Positions 48,671 to 57,605 of a DNA stretch of 63,510 nt are shown here, in pieces. Source of the stretch: Sinosporangium album (GTDB lineage Bacteria > Actinomycetota > Actinomycetes > Streptosporangiales > Streptosporangiaceae); assembly GCF_900100605.1 (NCBI RefSeq), contig NZ_FNCN01000032.1, positions 1 through 63,510 of the forward strand. Reading direction: 5' to 3'. Both the position numbers and the translations under genes were made by a program. The notes beneath the pieces are model-generated. The model searched no databases and was not told where the DNA came from. It was given only the letters and a program-made list of their open reading frames with translations. Position 1 is the stretch's first letter, and each line of letters starts with the position of its first letter.

Positions 48671-48709
48671 CCGGGGGCCGCGCACCGTGGTGGGAGTCGC
48701 GGCCCCCGG
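48671..48709 (-). terminator. Strong hairpin terminator
   Basis: CCGGGGGCCGCG and CGCGGCCCCCGG form a perfect 12-bp stem with a 15-base loop, about 50 bases past the PLP decarboxylase stop. Confidence 0.8.
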
Positions 48710-48756
48710 TTTCACCATTCGGCTAACTTCGGCCAACTCAAGCCGGCGCAGCCTCC

Positions 48757-50166
48757 TCAATCGGCGCAGGCGCCGATGATCTCCAGCAACTCCCCGATCC
48801 GGTCGGCGTGCGTTCTGTGGCTGAGCACGCAGACGCGCAGATAGAACCGCCCGTTGATCGTGGTGGAGGACAGGAACACCCGCTTACTCGCGTTGATACG
48901 GCGGAGCAGCTCCTCATTGGCCTCGTCGTCGCGGTCCCGCAGGCGGAAAGCGACCACCGTCAGGTCGGGAGCCCACGGCACCTCGAAGCGGGAATCGGCC
49001 GCCAACCCCAGATAGACGTCGCCTGTCAGGGCGAGCTTCTCCTCCAGGGCCTCCCTGAACGCCTTCACCCCGTGCAGGTGCAGCGGCAGCCAGAGCCGCA
49101 TCCCCCTGGCATCCCTCGTCAACTCCGGTCCGAGCTGGGCATAATCGGGCAGGCCGTACACCGCGTCGAGATCCTGCAGGTAGACGCCGTCCCCCGCGTG
49201 GGCCGCGCCCAGCAGGGCGGGGTCGCGGACCAGGAGCACGCCCGTGCCGTACGGCAGGAACAGGCTCTTGTGCGGGTCGAGCGCGATCGAGTCCGCGTTG
49301 TGGATGCCGGCGAACCTGGCTTTGCCGTACCGCGTGAGCTGGAAGCCGCCGCCGTAGGCGGCGTCGACGTGGAACCAGAGGTCTTCGGCGCGGGTGAGCT
49401 CGGCGAGGTCGGCGAGGGGGTCCACGGCCCCGGTGTTGGTGGTGCCGGCCGTGCCGACCAGCAGGAACGGCCGAAGGCCCGCGGCGCGGTCGTCGGCGAT
49501 CATGTGTGCGGCGGCCTCGACGTCCATGCCTAGAGCCGGGGTGGTCGGCACCGTGCGCACGCTCTCGGGCGGGAGCCCCGCGACGGCGGCGGCCTTGGCG
49601 ACGCAGTAATGCGTCTGCTCGGTGACGTACAGCCTCGCCCCGGCGAGGTCGAACCCGAGCCGGTGGTGCCGGGCGGTGACCACGGCCGACAGCGTGGCGA
49701 GGGAACCGCCGGTGGTGACGAGCCCGCCCGCGCCCTTCGGAAGGCCGAACAGCCCGCACAGCCAGGTCAGCACGCCCCGCTCCATGGCGACGAGCGCGGG
49801 CGCGAGCTGCGCCACGCCGGTGAACCGGTTGGCGATCTGCGACAGCATGTCCGCCACGGCGGAGGAGGCGAGGCCGCCGGCGGGGATATAGGCCAGGTAG
49901 CCGGGCCCGGCGGTGTCCACGCCGTGGCCCACGGCCTCGCGGAACGCCGCGAGCAGCGACGGCAGCGAGCCCGGTTCCTCACCCGGCGGGAGGGCCATCT
50001 CTTTGACCAGGGATTCGGCCGTGTCGAACTCCGAGGCCGGGGCCTCGGGGTAGCGCGTGACGAGGTCGGCGGCAAGCTCGACGGCCATGTGGCCGAACTC
50101 GCGGATGTCTACGGGCGGTAGTTCCAGGGGGTAGTGCCGGGAGTGGTGCGATGCCCGATATGTCAT
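48757..50166 (-). CDS. Pyridoxal-phosphate group II (aromatic-type) amino acid decarboxylase
   Basis: A 469-residue PLP enzyme. The cofactor lysine is in SIALDPHKSLFLPYG; the Asp that pairs with the pyridine nitrogen is in LWFHVDAAYGGGF; LVGTAGTTNTGAVDPL and GPGYLAYIPAGGLASS are typical of the aromatic L-amino-acid decarboxylase family. The substrate (tyrosine, tryptophan, DOPA or other) cannot be fixed from sequence. It is transcribed alone, with a terminator after it, and is divergent from the secreted peptidase gene. Confidence 0.88.
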   Translation of the reverse strand: MTYRASHHSRHYPLELPPVDIREFGHMAVELAADLVTRYPEAPASEFDTAESLVKEMALPPGEEPGSLPSLLAAFREAVGHGVDTAGPGYLAYIPAGGLASSAVADMLSQIANRFTGVAQLAPALVAMERGVLTWLCGLFGLPKGAGGLVTTGGSLATLSAVVTARHHRLGFDLAGARLYVTEQTHYCVAKAAAVAGLPPESVRTVPTTPALGMDVEAAAHMIADDRAAGLRPFLLVGTAGTTNTGAVDPLADLAELTRAEDLWFHVDAAYGGGFQLTRYGKARFAGIHNADSIALDPHKSLFLPYGTGVLLVRDPALLGAAHAGDGVYLQDLDAVYGLPDYAQLGPELTRDARGMRLWLPLHLHGVKAFREALEEKLALTGDVYLGLAADSRFEVPWAPDLTVVAFRLRDRDDEANEELLRRINASKRVFLSSTTINGRFYLRVCVLSHRTHADRIGELLEIIGACAD

Positions 50167-50302
50167 CCCATCAGGTTAGATGCTCGAATCTGGGTGGAGA
50201 TGCTTCTGGGGAGATGCTTCTGGGATGTCGCCAACCCAAGGGAGCCTTAAATGAACCTTAGGTCGTAGCGCTCAATATCAACATTCATCGACACTGGCCG
50301 CC

Positions 50303-51859
50303 GTGACCTTCTTATCGGCGTTTCTCGCTGTATCTACTGGATTGTCCACTGGCCTCTCGGCCGCCCCCGAACCCCTCCCCTTCCCCGTTCCCCCCACCGC
50401 CGCAACCGCGACCGTCGAGCCCGCGCCGGGAACCCCCGCCTGGTGCCCCACCACGCCGAACCACCGCGTCGAATGCGGAACGGTGACACGTCCCCTCGTT
50501 GACGGCAAACCAGACCTGGGAAGCATCGACGTCGGCTACGCGCTGGTCCGCCGTACGGACGAGTCCAGACCGGCCGAGAACACGATCCTCGTCAACCCCG
50601 GAGGGCCGGGCAGCCAGGCCGTGGCGCTGATCGGGGTGTACACGTCCCTGCTCGGCCCTCTCACCATCGACCACGACATGCTGCTCATCGACCCCCGAGG
50701 CGTCGGCGTGTCCACCCCGGTGAGCTGCGGCGTCGGCGTCAAGGAGATGCACCTCGGCACCCGCGCCGACATGCGGCGCGCGATGGCCGACTGCGCAGAC
50801 GCCCTCGGCCCCAAGGCCGAGGGCTACACGACCGCCGCGACCGCCGACGACTTCAACGCCGTACGGCAGAAGCTCGGCCTCGGCAAACTCTCCCTCGTGG
50901 GCCACTCGTACGGCACCTACCTCATGCCGGTCTACGCCGAACGCCACCCTGACACCGTGACGAGCATGGTGCTCTCCGCTGCCTACCCGGTCGACTTCGA
51001 CTCCCTCGGGCGTCCCAGCGCGGAAGCCGTACGCGACACCTTCCGCAGGATCTGCGCACGTAGCCGCGCCTGCGACGGCGAGCGCGTGCTGCGCGACCTG
51101 CGCCGCGTCGCCGCCAAGCTCCGGGTGAAGCCTCTCGGCCTGCGGCTGACCGTCGACGGTCAGCCGCAGAGTGTCGAACTCAACGAAAGCCGGCTCGTCT
51201 CCCTCATCTACTCCCATGCCAGCGGCGGGGTCGGCGCGTTCCCCGACGAGACGCCGCTCATCGGCACATTGCCCGCCGCCATCCACCAAGCCGCCCGAGG
51301 CGACACGACACGGCTCGTCGAGGTCGTGACCGGCGCCTTCCAGCAGTTCGTGGACGTCTCGGCCGGGGCGGACCACGGCCTGGGCATCGCGGTGATGTGC
51401 AACGACTACCCCCGCCTGTGGTCGGTCGACGCGCCGCAGCCCCAACGGTGGCGGCAGTTCGCCCGAGGCATGGCCCAGGCCGAACCCTCGGAGTTTCACC
51501 CCTTCAGCCGAGAAGGGTTCGTGTACGGCCAGCTCGACGGGGCCGAAGTCTGCATCGAGTGGCCCAAGAACGGCACCGCCCGGCCGTACGTCTCCACCGG
51601 TGACCTCCCCGACGTGCCCACCCTGGTGCTCTCCGGCGACCTCGACGGCAACACCTCCGAACGCAACGGCCGTCTCGCCGCCGCCCAGTTCCGCAACGCC
51701 GACTACGTCACCGTGCCGAACGCCGGCCACGTGCCCGACCAGGAGGCCACCGGCTGCGCGAGCGGCATCGTGGCCCACTTCGTGCGCGAGGAGCGCGTGG
51801 GCGACACCTCCTGCCTTAAGGCCATCCCGCCCGTGAAGGTGGACCCCGTCGCCCGCTGA
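50303..51859 (+). CDS. Secreted tripeptidyl aminopeptidase-like alpha/beta hydrolase
   Basis: A 518-residue secreted serine hydrolase. A signal peptide (FLSAFLAVSTGLSTGLSAA) is followed by an alpha/beta hydrolase core: NPGGPGSQAVALI (oxyanion loop), nucleophile Ser in LVGHSYGTYLMPVYA, Asp in LVLSGDLDGNT and His in VPNAGHVPDQ. The C-terminal TAP-like domain (~400-510) is complete. It releases short peptides or amino acids outside the cell. GTG start without a strong ribosome site. The 135 bases upstream include GAGATGCTTCTGGG as a direct repeat (about 50200-50225). Confidence 0.88.
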   Translation: MTFLSAFLAVSTGLSTGLSAAPEPLPFPVPPTAATATVEPAPGTPAWCPTTPNHRVECGTVTRPLVDGKPDLGSIDVGYALVRRTDESRPAENTILVNPGGPGSQAVALIGVYTSLLGPLTIDHDMLLIDPRGVGVSTPVSCGVGVKEMHLGTRADMRRAMADCADALGPKAEGYTTAATADDFNAVRQKLGLGKLSLVGHSYGTYLMPVYAERHPDTVTSMVLSAAYPVDFDSLGRPSAEAVRDTFRRICARSRACDGERVLRDLRRVAAKLRVKPLGLRLTVDGQPQSVELNESRLVSLIYSHASGGVGAFPDETPLIGTLPAAIHQAARGDTTRLVEVVTGAFQQFVDVSAGADHGLGIAVMCNDYPRLWSVDAPQPQRWRQFARGMAQAEPSEFHPFSREGFVYGQLDGAEVCIEWPKNGTARPYVSTGDLPDVPTLVLSGDLDGNTSERNGRLAAAQFRNADYVTVPNAGHVPDQEATGCASGIVAHFVREERVGDTSCLKAIPPVKVDPVAR

Positions 51860-51871
51860 CGCCTCGCCGCA

Positions 51872-51896
51872 CCCCGCCGAGTCCGGCTCGGTGGGG
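51872..51896. terminator. Hairpin between convergent genes
   Basis: CCCCGCCGAG and CTCGGTGGGG pair at nine of ten positions around TCCGG, just after the peptidase stop and before the convergent lipoprotein stop. Probably bidirectional. Confidence 0.65.
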
Positions 51897-51967
51897 GAGC
51901 GGTCGCTCACCGTACGGCGGCGCTCACCTCGCCGCCCCAACCGGCGGAGCCAGGTCGCCCGGGAGCG

Positions 51968-52564
51968 TCAGTCGATGATCTTCTTGCCGTCAGGGCCGAC
52001 GACATGCCATTCCGCGCCGAAAGCGGTCTGCTTCTGGCCCTTCGTGTCGCCGGGTCTGGTGTCGCGGCTGAAGAGGTACAGCGGCTGGCCGTTGTAGGTG
52101 ACCTGCTTCCGGCCTTTGCGGCGGGCCACGGTGCCGAGCATGTTCTTGTCGACACCCTGCCCGGCCTTGGGCTCCTCGGCCGTGAGGTAGGGCGGCCAGG
52201 CGTCGGCGCAGGCCTTGTAGCAGGTCGGGGTGCCGCCCGTGTCCTTGTCGAAGACGTAGAGCACACGGCCGCCCGGGGCGCTGAGGACCGTGCCGTACTT
52301 GGTCGTCTCCGTAGTGACCTCGGCATGCGCCGGCATCCCGGGCACCGCCGTGCCCGTAGGCCGCCCGCCCGTTGTGGAGGGCGAGGGCCTCTCCGTCGCC
52401 CCGCCGGTCGCGGGGGAGGCCGGTGGGGACACCTCACCGGTCGGCATCGCCGTCGACATCCCGGCGAGCTCCGTATCGACGCCGGTGCGGGTGTCGGCGC
52501 CGCCTCCGCAGGCGCTGAGCAGCATGGTCGCGGCGGCCAGCCCAACGGGCCAGATTCTCCGCAT
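51968..52564 (-). CDS. Lipoprotein with COG4315-type repeats
   Basis: A 198-residue lipoprotein. The lipobox is LLSAC at residues ~15-19, followed by a Thr/Pro/Ser linker and two copies of the secreted repeat of unknown function (COG4315): TKYGTVLSAPGGRVLYVFDK with CYKACADAWPPYL, and QVTYNGQPLYLFSRDTRPGD with AFGAEWHVVGPDG. Members are found on actinobacterial surfaces and have been linked to electron or copper handling without firm proof. Transcribed alone. Confidence 0.85.
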   Translation of the reverse strand: MRRIWPVGLAAATMLLSACGGGADTRTGVDTELAGMSTAMPTGEVSPPASPATGGATERPSPSTTGGRPTGTAVPGMPAHAEVTTETTKYGTVLSAPGGRVLYVFDKDTGGTPTCYKACADAWPPYLTAEEPKAGQGVDKNMLGTVARRKGRKQVTYNGQPLYLFSRDTRPGDTKGQKQTAFGAEWHVVGPDGKKIID

Positions 52565-53028
52565 GCCCCCTCCTCTGTAGCGGGTCCGCCCATGGCGAGC
52601 GGATCGTTTGATCGAGAGGGGGTCGGGGTTATTGTTCCCCTTCCATGGTTTTTAAGCACGCCGCCGCTCCCGGAGTTGGGCACTTCCGTACGGTGCGAAT
52701 TAGCAGATAGGCGGACGCCTCCCGGCAAAACCCCCGACCACCCACACCGAAGCCGCGTCCCCACCCTGGCGGGGCGCAGCCTTTCAGGTGGCTCAGCGGC
52801 GTCTCGGGGAGCCTCGGGGTGCGGGGGTATGGTGGGCTTTCGCAAGCCCCGGGTCCGCCTCTGCTCTGTATGCCGCCCGGGGCACGGCTTTTCTCGATCC
52901 CGGAGCCGTACGAATCCCGCCTCGAAAAAGCTCTTCGCTGTGCCGCAAGAGTAGATCCATACGATCAGCGCAAATGTACTGATCCTACAAAACCCCCTTA
53001 ACCCTTTGGGGGTGGAAGCGCGATTGGT
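52565..53028. other. Intergenic region, nothing recognised
   Basis: About 460 bases upstream of the lipoprotein gene, which should hold its promoter. An AT-richer stretch at 52620-52660 is the best candidate. Frames on both strands look random. No RNA gene seen. Confidence 0.4.
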
Positions 53029-53232
53029 TTAGCGGTGGTGGGGGCGGTTGGTTGTGGTGCGTTTGCGGCAGATCAGGGTGATTTGCAAGGTGGCGCAGGC
53101 TTCGGCGGAGTCGCAGACGGAGACGGGGACGGGGACGGGGACGGGGAAGGTGCCGCGGGTGGTGGTGGAGCCGGTGATGAGGCCGCCGGCTTCGATGTGG
53201 ATGCCGGGGGGCAGTGCGGTCGCGTCGTTCAC
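53029..53232 (-). CDS. Small protein resembling a putative-Ig (He_PIG) motif
   Basis: A 67-residue frame whose GTG shares GTGA with the stop of the GntR-like gene, so it may be translated by coupling. It reads LPPGIHIEAGGLITGSTTTR then GTFPVPVPVPVSVCDS, close to the consensus of He_PIG immunoglobulin-like repeats (LP-G-L, G-ISGTPT-AGT). A six-base GGGGAC repeat encodes PVPVPV. There is no signal peptide. It may be a real short gene, or the remnant of a longer protein joined by a frameshift. Confidence 0.4.
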   Translation of the reverse strand: MNDATALPPGIHIEAGGLITGSTTTRGTFPVPVPVPVSVCDSAEACATLQITLICRKRTTTNRPHHR

Positions 53233-53558
53233 GCCCCAGTGCGGACAACCCTGCGGCCGATCCCCTTCAGACAGGTGATGCGGCCCTGATCCTCTAGGAG
53301 CCGCAGCGCCTTGCGCATCGTAGGTCGGCTGCACTGGTACACCTGGGCGAGTTCCAGTTCACCGGGAAGGAACGAACCCAGGGCGTAGCTTCCGGCGGCG
53401 ATCCGCCTCGACAGGTCTTCGTCGTCATTCGGTCGGGCTCCGTTTCGCTGCGGGTGGGAATGCGGCGGGGGTTCACTCTTCGCGCGGCGCGGTCGAGATC
53501 CCTGGCTCCTCGGCCGCCCACACGCTCCCTCCCGCCTGCGGGTCACATGCAGGTCCAT
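53229..53558 (-). CDS. GntR-type winged-helix protein without effector domain
   Basis: The last ~65 residues are a GntR-type winged helix (LSRRIAAGSYALGSFLPGEL, AQVYQCSRPTMRKALRLLED, RITCLKGIGRRVVR). The ~40 residues before it are Arg/Pro/Ser-rich and non-conserved, so the start is uncertain. There is no ligand domain; either this is a minimal regulator or a 3' truncation. The next gene overlaps its stop. It is divergent from the XRE regulator at 53688, with three 23-bp repeats between. Confidence 0.55.
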   Translation of the reverse strand: MDLHVTRRREGACGRPRSQGSRPRRAKSEPPPHSHPQRNGARPNDDEDLSRRIAAGSYALGSFLPGELELAQVYQCSRPTMRKALRLLEDQGRITCLKGIGRRVVRTGA

Positions 53559-53590
53559 TCCAATGCCTTGCCACCATTCCAGGGCAGCCC

Positions 53591-53659
53591 GCGATGAGGG
53601 AAACTAAAGGAACGCGATGAGGGAAGCCAGAGGAACGCGATAGGGGAAACTAGAGGAAA
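53591..53659 (+). promoter_or_regulatory. Three 23-bp direct repeats (iterons) before XRE gene
   Basis: Three adjacent 23-base units start at 53591, 53614 and 53637. All begin GCGAT and share GAGGGAA-N2-AGAGGAA-like spacing (for example GCGATGAGGGAAGCCAGAGG in the second). The last ends 28 bases before the ATG of the XRE regulator. Tandem sites spaced at about two helical turns suit cooperative binding by that regulator or the divergent GntR-like protein. Confidence 0.65.
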
Positions 53660-53687
53660 GTCGGTTCTCACTCCCGAGGTACCCGCC

Positions 53688-55073
53688 ATGTCGAAGGTCC
53701 TAAGCGAACGACTTGCCCGTGAAAGGCTTTCGCGCGGGTGGTCGCAGAGGCAATTGGCCAGAAAGATCGCCGAGGCCGCCGCCGAAATGGGCATACCCAT
53801 GCCCGAGCGGACATCTCTGGTGAAGTCGATAGGCAACTGGGAGCACGGGCGGCGCAGCCCGCGCGCCCCCTACCCGATGCTTCTCTCCCGTGCGTTCGGC
53901 ATCGACTATGACGCCTTGTTCGGTGCCGCCCCGAAGCCGCCGCCGAGCAGTCCGGGCGACGTTCTTCGCCTTGATTGTGTCGAGAGTCGCTTCGCCGCGG
54001 ACGATGACGATCGGCTCCGAAAGGATACTGTCGGGGCAAAAGCCTCAATGCTGGATGAGGATGAAGACATGGAGCGCAGACGACTCATGCGCGAAGCCGC
54101 CGCTGCCGCCGTCGGCGGTGCGGTGGCACCCGTGCTGGCCACTCTGACCGACGCGTGGCGGTCATCCGAACCCCGCATCCCTGGGGCGACCGTCTCGCAG
54201 GAGATGATCGACGACTGGGAAGACGCAGCCGATATCCATGTGAGGCGCGCGTATGTCGATGCGCCCGCCGTCGTGCTGGGAGGGCTCGCGGCCGACTTCG
54301 CCGGCATGGCTCCCCATCTCGCCCGCCAGCAGCCCGACGCGGTACGGCGAGACCTCGCCCACGCCGCCGCCCGGCACGCCGCACTGATCGCGGGAAAGTG
54401 GTTCGACCTGGGCCATCGCCGTGAGGCGCATCGCTGGTGGAAGAAGGCGCGCACCCTGAGCGAGCGAGCTGAGGATACGCTGCTGGCGGCGTGGCTGATC
54501 GGCTGGGAGGCGGCCTACCGGCGCCAGGATCCCGGTGAGGACCTCAACGCCGTGCTCGCCGTCGCGCAATTGGCACGTCGCCTGGCCGGAGACCGGCCCA
54601 GTCTGCCCCTCGTGGACAACTGCGGCGGTGAAGCGCAGATCCTTGCGATGCTGGGCCGTCACGATGAGGCCGTGGCCGCCTGGCGGGTGACCGAGGAGGT
54701 GTTCGACCGGCTTCCCTCCGGTGCCGCCGCTCCAGATCCCGGCTCAATGCACTATGCCCGTAGCGTGATCTACACCTTCGTTGGAGACGTCAAGCAGGCG
54801 ACCGACGCACAGAGCAGCACCGAGGGCTTTTATCCGCCCGAGCATCGTACGGCGATACTCCTGGCATTCCACAACGCGGCTCTGCAGGCCCGCGCCAACC
54901 CTGCTCAAGGAGCACAGCAGGCGTTGCAGATCATGGAGAGACTACCCATCGAACGACGGGACACGCGAATGAAGGCGGCGGCTCGCATCGTGCTGAAAGT
55001 CGCCCCAGAGGAATCCCGTAATCTGCCCGCCGTACGCGAGTTGCGCGCGCTGACGGCCAACCGGTCGGCCTGA
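53688..55073 (+). CDS. XRE-family regulator with TPR-like domain
   Basis: A 461-residue regulator. The N-terminal helix-turn-helix is LARERLSRGWSQRQLARKIA, with recognition helix TSLVKSIGNWEHGRR. A hydrophobic linker (LMREAAAAAVGGAVAPVLATL, ~125-145) is followed by TPR-like helices to the end (AEDTLLAAWLIGWEAAYRRQD, AILLAFHNAALQARANPAQG). Same architecture as the protein at 3008, but not a close copy. GAGG lies nine bases before the ATG. Signals, perhaps peptides, may be read by the TPR part. Confidence 0.85.
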   Translation: MSKVLSERLARERLSRGWSQRQLARKIAEAAAEMGIPMPERTSLVKSIGNWEHGRRSPRAPYPMLLSRAFGIDYDALFGAAPKPPPSSPGDVLRLDCVESRFAADDDDRLRKDTVGAKASMLDEDEDMERRRLMREAAAAAVGGAVAPVLATLTDAWRSSEPRIPGATVSQEMIDDWEDAADIHVRRAYVDAPAVVLGGLAADFAGMAPHLARQQPDAVRRDLAHAAARHAALIAGKWFDLGHRREAHRWWKKARTLSERAEDTLLAAWLIGWEAAYRRQDPGEDLNAVLAVAQLARRLAGDRPSLPLVDNCGGEAQILAMLGRHDEAVAAWRVTEEVFDRLPSGAAAPDPGSMHYARSVIYTFVGDVKQATDAQSSTEGFYPPEHRTAILLAFHNAALQARANPAQGAQQALQIMERLPIERRDTRMKAAARIVLKVAPEESRNLPAVRELRALTANRSA

Positions 55074-55307
55074 ACCCCACTCAGTGCGCGGAACGGGCGG
55101 GCACATCAGGTGTAGGCCCGCCGGCTTGGGATGCCACGGTGATCTGGATGCCGACGGTCCTCGGCGGGATGTGGGCGGAGGCGCGGGCTGCCGCAGGGGC
55201 GGGGCCGTGCGCGTGTTCTGCCGCTCATTCCCGGGGTGGGCCCGGGGGAAGATCAAGGCAGCGCAGGGATGGCCTCAAGTGGCGGTGACTCTGTCGATGT
55301 CCGCTGG

Positions 55308-55949
55308 TCAGGGGCTCTCGGGGAGGGTGGCGAGGGCGGCGGCCACGTCGGCGAAGAGGTCGAGGGGCACGGGCAGGGTGGTGAGGGCGCCGTGCTGGGC
55401 GAGGCCTTGCAGGGCGGAGATGACGGCGACGGCGATGGCGTGGGCGTGTTCGGGGGTGCAGGGTGTGCCGTCGGGGCGGCGGCGGCCGGTGAGGGCTGCG
55501 GCGAGGGCGTCGGTCCGGGTTTGGGCGCGGGGGGCGAACTCACGGGTCAGTTCTTCGGAGCGGAACGCGTAGAGGGCGAGTTCGAGTTCGAGTAGGAGGG
55601 TCGCGCGGGACATGTGTGATCCGAGGGCGGTGCCGTACTGCTGTCCGTAGTCGCGCAGTGCGGTGGCCAGGTCGCGGTCGTCGGCGGCGGAGTGCGGGGT
55701 GGGCGGCTGGAAGGCGTCGGCGCCCTGTTCGACGAGGTCGGCCATGACGGCGGCGAGGAGGCCGTTCTTGCTTTTGAAGATCGAGTAGATGGCGCCTTTG
55801 GTCAGGTCGGCCTGGGCGGCGATGTCCTCCAGCAGTGAGCCGGTGGTGCCGTGCTGCGCGAGGTGGTCGGCCGCGGCGTCGAGGAGGCGCCTGCGGTTGC
55901 GGGCCTTGGTGGTGGCGCGGCGGCCCGGCTGCTCCCTTGTCGCTCCCAT
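55308..55949 (-). CDS. TetR-family repressor
   Basis: A 213-residue TetR regulator. The helix-turn-helix is in residues ~14-60 (TKARNRRRLLDAAADHLAQHG, LLEDIAAQADLTKGAIYSIF, KSKNGLLAAVM). The rest is the helical ligand and dimer domain (TLLLELELALYAFRSEELTREFA). ATG at 55949. It is divergent from an M14 carboxypeptidase gene with only 58 bases between, and a 32-base palindrome in that gap is its likely operator, so it probably represses both. Confidence 0.9.
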   Translation of the reverse strand: MGATREQPGRRATTKARNRRRLLDAAADHLAQHGTTGSLLEDIAAQADLTKGAIYSIFKSKNGLLAAVMADLVEQGADAFQPPTPHSAADDRDLATALRDYGQQYGTALGSHMSRATLLLELELALYAFRSEELTREFAPRAQTRTDALAAALTGRRRPDGTPCTPEHAHAIAVAVISALQGLAQHGALTTLPVPLDLFADVAAALATLPESP

Positions 55950-55957
55950 AGGCAACT

Positions 55958-55989
55958 GATACCTTGAGTATTGAAATACTTCAAGTATC
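55958..55989. promoter_or_regulatory. TetR operator candidate
   Basis: GATACCTTGAGTATT (55958-55972) and AATACTTCAAGTATC (55975-55989) are inverted arms matching at 12 of 15 positions around a two-base centre. The AT-rich element lies midway between divergent starts and covers the expected promoter of the carboxypeptidase gene. Size and form are typical of a TetR dimer or double-dimer site. Confidence 0.75.
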
Positions 55990-56007
55990 AAATAGCCTGG
56001 AGGCCGG

Positions 56008-57366
56008 ATGGATGCGCTGATCAAGGCCGCAGAACAGGTCGCGCCCATCGACAGATTCCCCACCGTCGACCAGATCAGGGCCCGCGCCGGGGCGCTGGCG
56101 GACGCGCATCCGGACATCGCCAGGTTCGACCAGGTGGGCGTGTCGACGAAGGGCGAGCCCATCGAGCGGCTGACGATCGGCGACGGCCCCATCCACGTGC
56201 TCGTGATCGGCATGCCCCACCCCAACGAGCCGATCGGCATGGCCACCATCGACCACCTGGCCACCCGCCTCTGCGCCGACGACGCCGTCCGCGAGGGCGT
56301 CACCTGGCACTTCCTCCCGTGTGTGGACCCGGATGGGACACGTCTCAACGAGGGCTGGTTCGCGGGGCCGTTCACCAGGGAGCATTACGCCCGGCACTTC
56401 TACCGGCCGGGCGCCGAGGCGCAGGTCGAGTGGACCTTCCCCTACGAGGGGGGCGGCCTGTCCTTGAACTCCCCGATGCCGGAGACTCGCGCGGTCATGA
56501 AGGCCATCGACGAGGCCAAGCCCGATCTGGTGGTGTCGCTGCACAACGGCGAGTTCGGCGGGGTCTTCTACTACGTCACGGACGACGCGCCCGAGTTCGC
56601 CGACGAGCTGCGGTCGGTGGCCGAACGTGTCGGCGTGCCCCTCTACCTCGGCGCCCCCGACGCTCCCGGCTCCCGCCCGGTCGGCGATGCGGTCTTCGTG
56701 CTTCCGTCCGCTGCCGAGATCGCCGCAGTGCTCACCGCGGAGGGCATCGATCCGGGCCTGCTGCTGTACGGCGGAAGCAGCATGGACTACACCCGCCGCG
56801 ACGGCGGCGACGGCGACTCCCTCATCGTCGAACTGCCCTACTGGTCCGACGCGCGGGCGTGTGACCAGTCGGACTCCGGCCGCACCCACGGCGAGGTCGC
56901 CGCCGAGTCGGCGGTCGGCCATGCCGCCACTGTGGCGGCGCTCAGCGAGAGCTTCACCCGGCTCCGACCGCGTTTCGACGTCGATCCCGTGCTGCGTGAC
57001 GCGTGCCAGGCGTTCCTCCACGTGCTGGGCACGATGGCCGTCGCGCCGCGGGAGGCCGACCCGCGTCCCGCGACCGTGGCCGAGGCGTTCACCAGCGCGG
57101 ACTGGGTCCACGGCCTGCGGCTGCGTCTGACGGGCATGTATCTCCGCCTGCTCGCCGCCGTGCCGGCGCCCGGGCGGGGGGAGGGTGACGACATCGACGT
57201 CCGCACCGAACTGGACAGGGTCGAGAAGCTCTTCCAAGGCTGGTGTGCCGACGCCGAGGCCGCGGCGCCGAGTGTGCCTGTGCCTATTCACAAGCTTGTC
57301 GCCGTCCAGGCGGGTGCCACGGCCGCCGCGGTCGTCCGCCGTCTCAAGGCCGCAGGGCACGCCTGA
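56008..57366 (+). CDS. M14-family zinc carboxypeptidase-like protein
   Basis: A 452-residue metallopeptidase-like protein. Zinc ligands fit H71 and E74 (GMPHPNEPIG) and a later His in DLVVSLHNGEFGGVFYY; the general-base Glu fits DSLIVELPYW. There is no signal peptide, so it acts in the cytoplasm, more like deacylase or murein-peptide members (MpaA-like) than secreted digestive enzymes. CTGGAGG precedes the ATG. Control by the divergent TetR protein suggests response to a substrate. The C-terminal ~110 residues are an extra helical domain. Confidence 0.85.
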   Translation: MDALIKAAEQVAPIDRFPTVDQIRARAGALADAHPDIARFDQVGVSTKGEPIERLTIGDGPIHVLVIGMPHPNEPIGMATIDHLATRLCADDAVREGVTWHFLPCVDPDGTRLNEGWFAGPFTREHYARHFYRPGAEAQVEWTFPYEGGGLSLNSPMPETRAVMKAIDEAKPDLVVSLHNGEFGGVFYYVTDDAPEFADELRSVAERVGVPLYLGAPDAPGSRPVGDAVFVLPSAAEIAAVLTAEGIDPGLLLYGGSSMDYTRRDGGDGDSLIVELPYWSDARACDQSDSGRTHGEVAAESAVGHAATVAALSESFTRLRPRFDVDPVLRDACQAFLHVLGTMAVAPREADPRPATVAEAFTSADWVHGLRLRLTGMYLRLLAAVPAPGRGEGDDIDVRTELDRVEKLFQGWCADAEAAAPSVPVPIHKLVAVQAGATAAAVVRRLKAAGHA

Positions 57367-57605
57367 CCACGTCTGACCCCGGCGGCTCATCCACGGATTC
57401 TCCTCCGACGGTTTCTTCTTCGGCCATTCAGAGTTTCGCCGACCTGGCGACCCTGCAACCCTGCAACCCTGCGACTCGACGGCCTGGCGACTCGGCGACT
57501 AAGAAAACGGTTCTCAGTTTCGCAGAGTCGGGAACCAGCGGCGCGGATTTCACGACGAAATAGGTGGACATTCGCGCGGAGTCGGCGATTGAAGGAGAGA
57601 AAACC

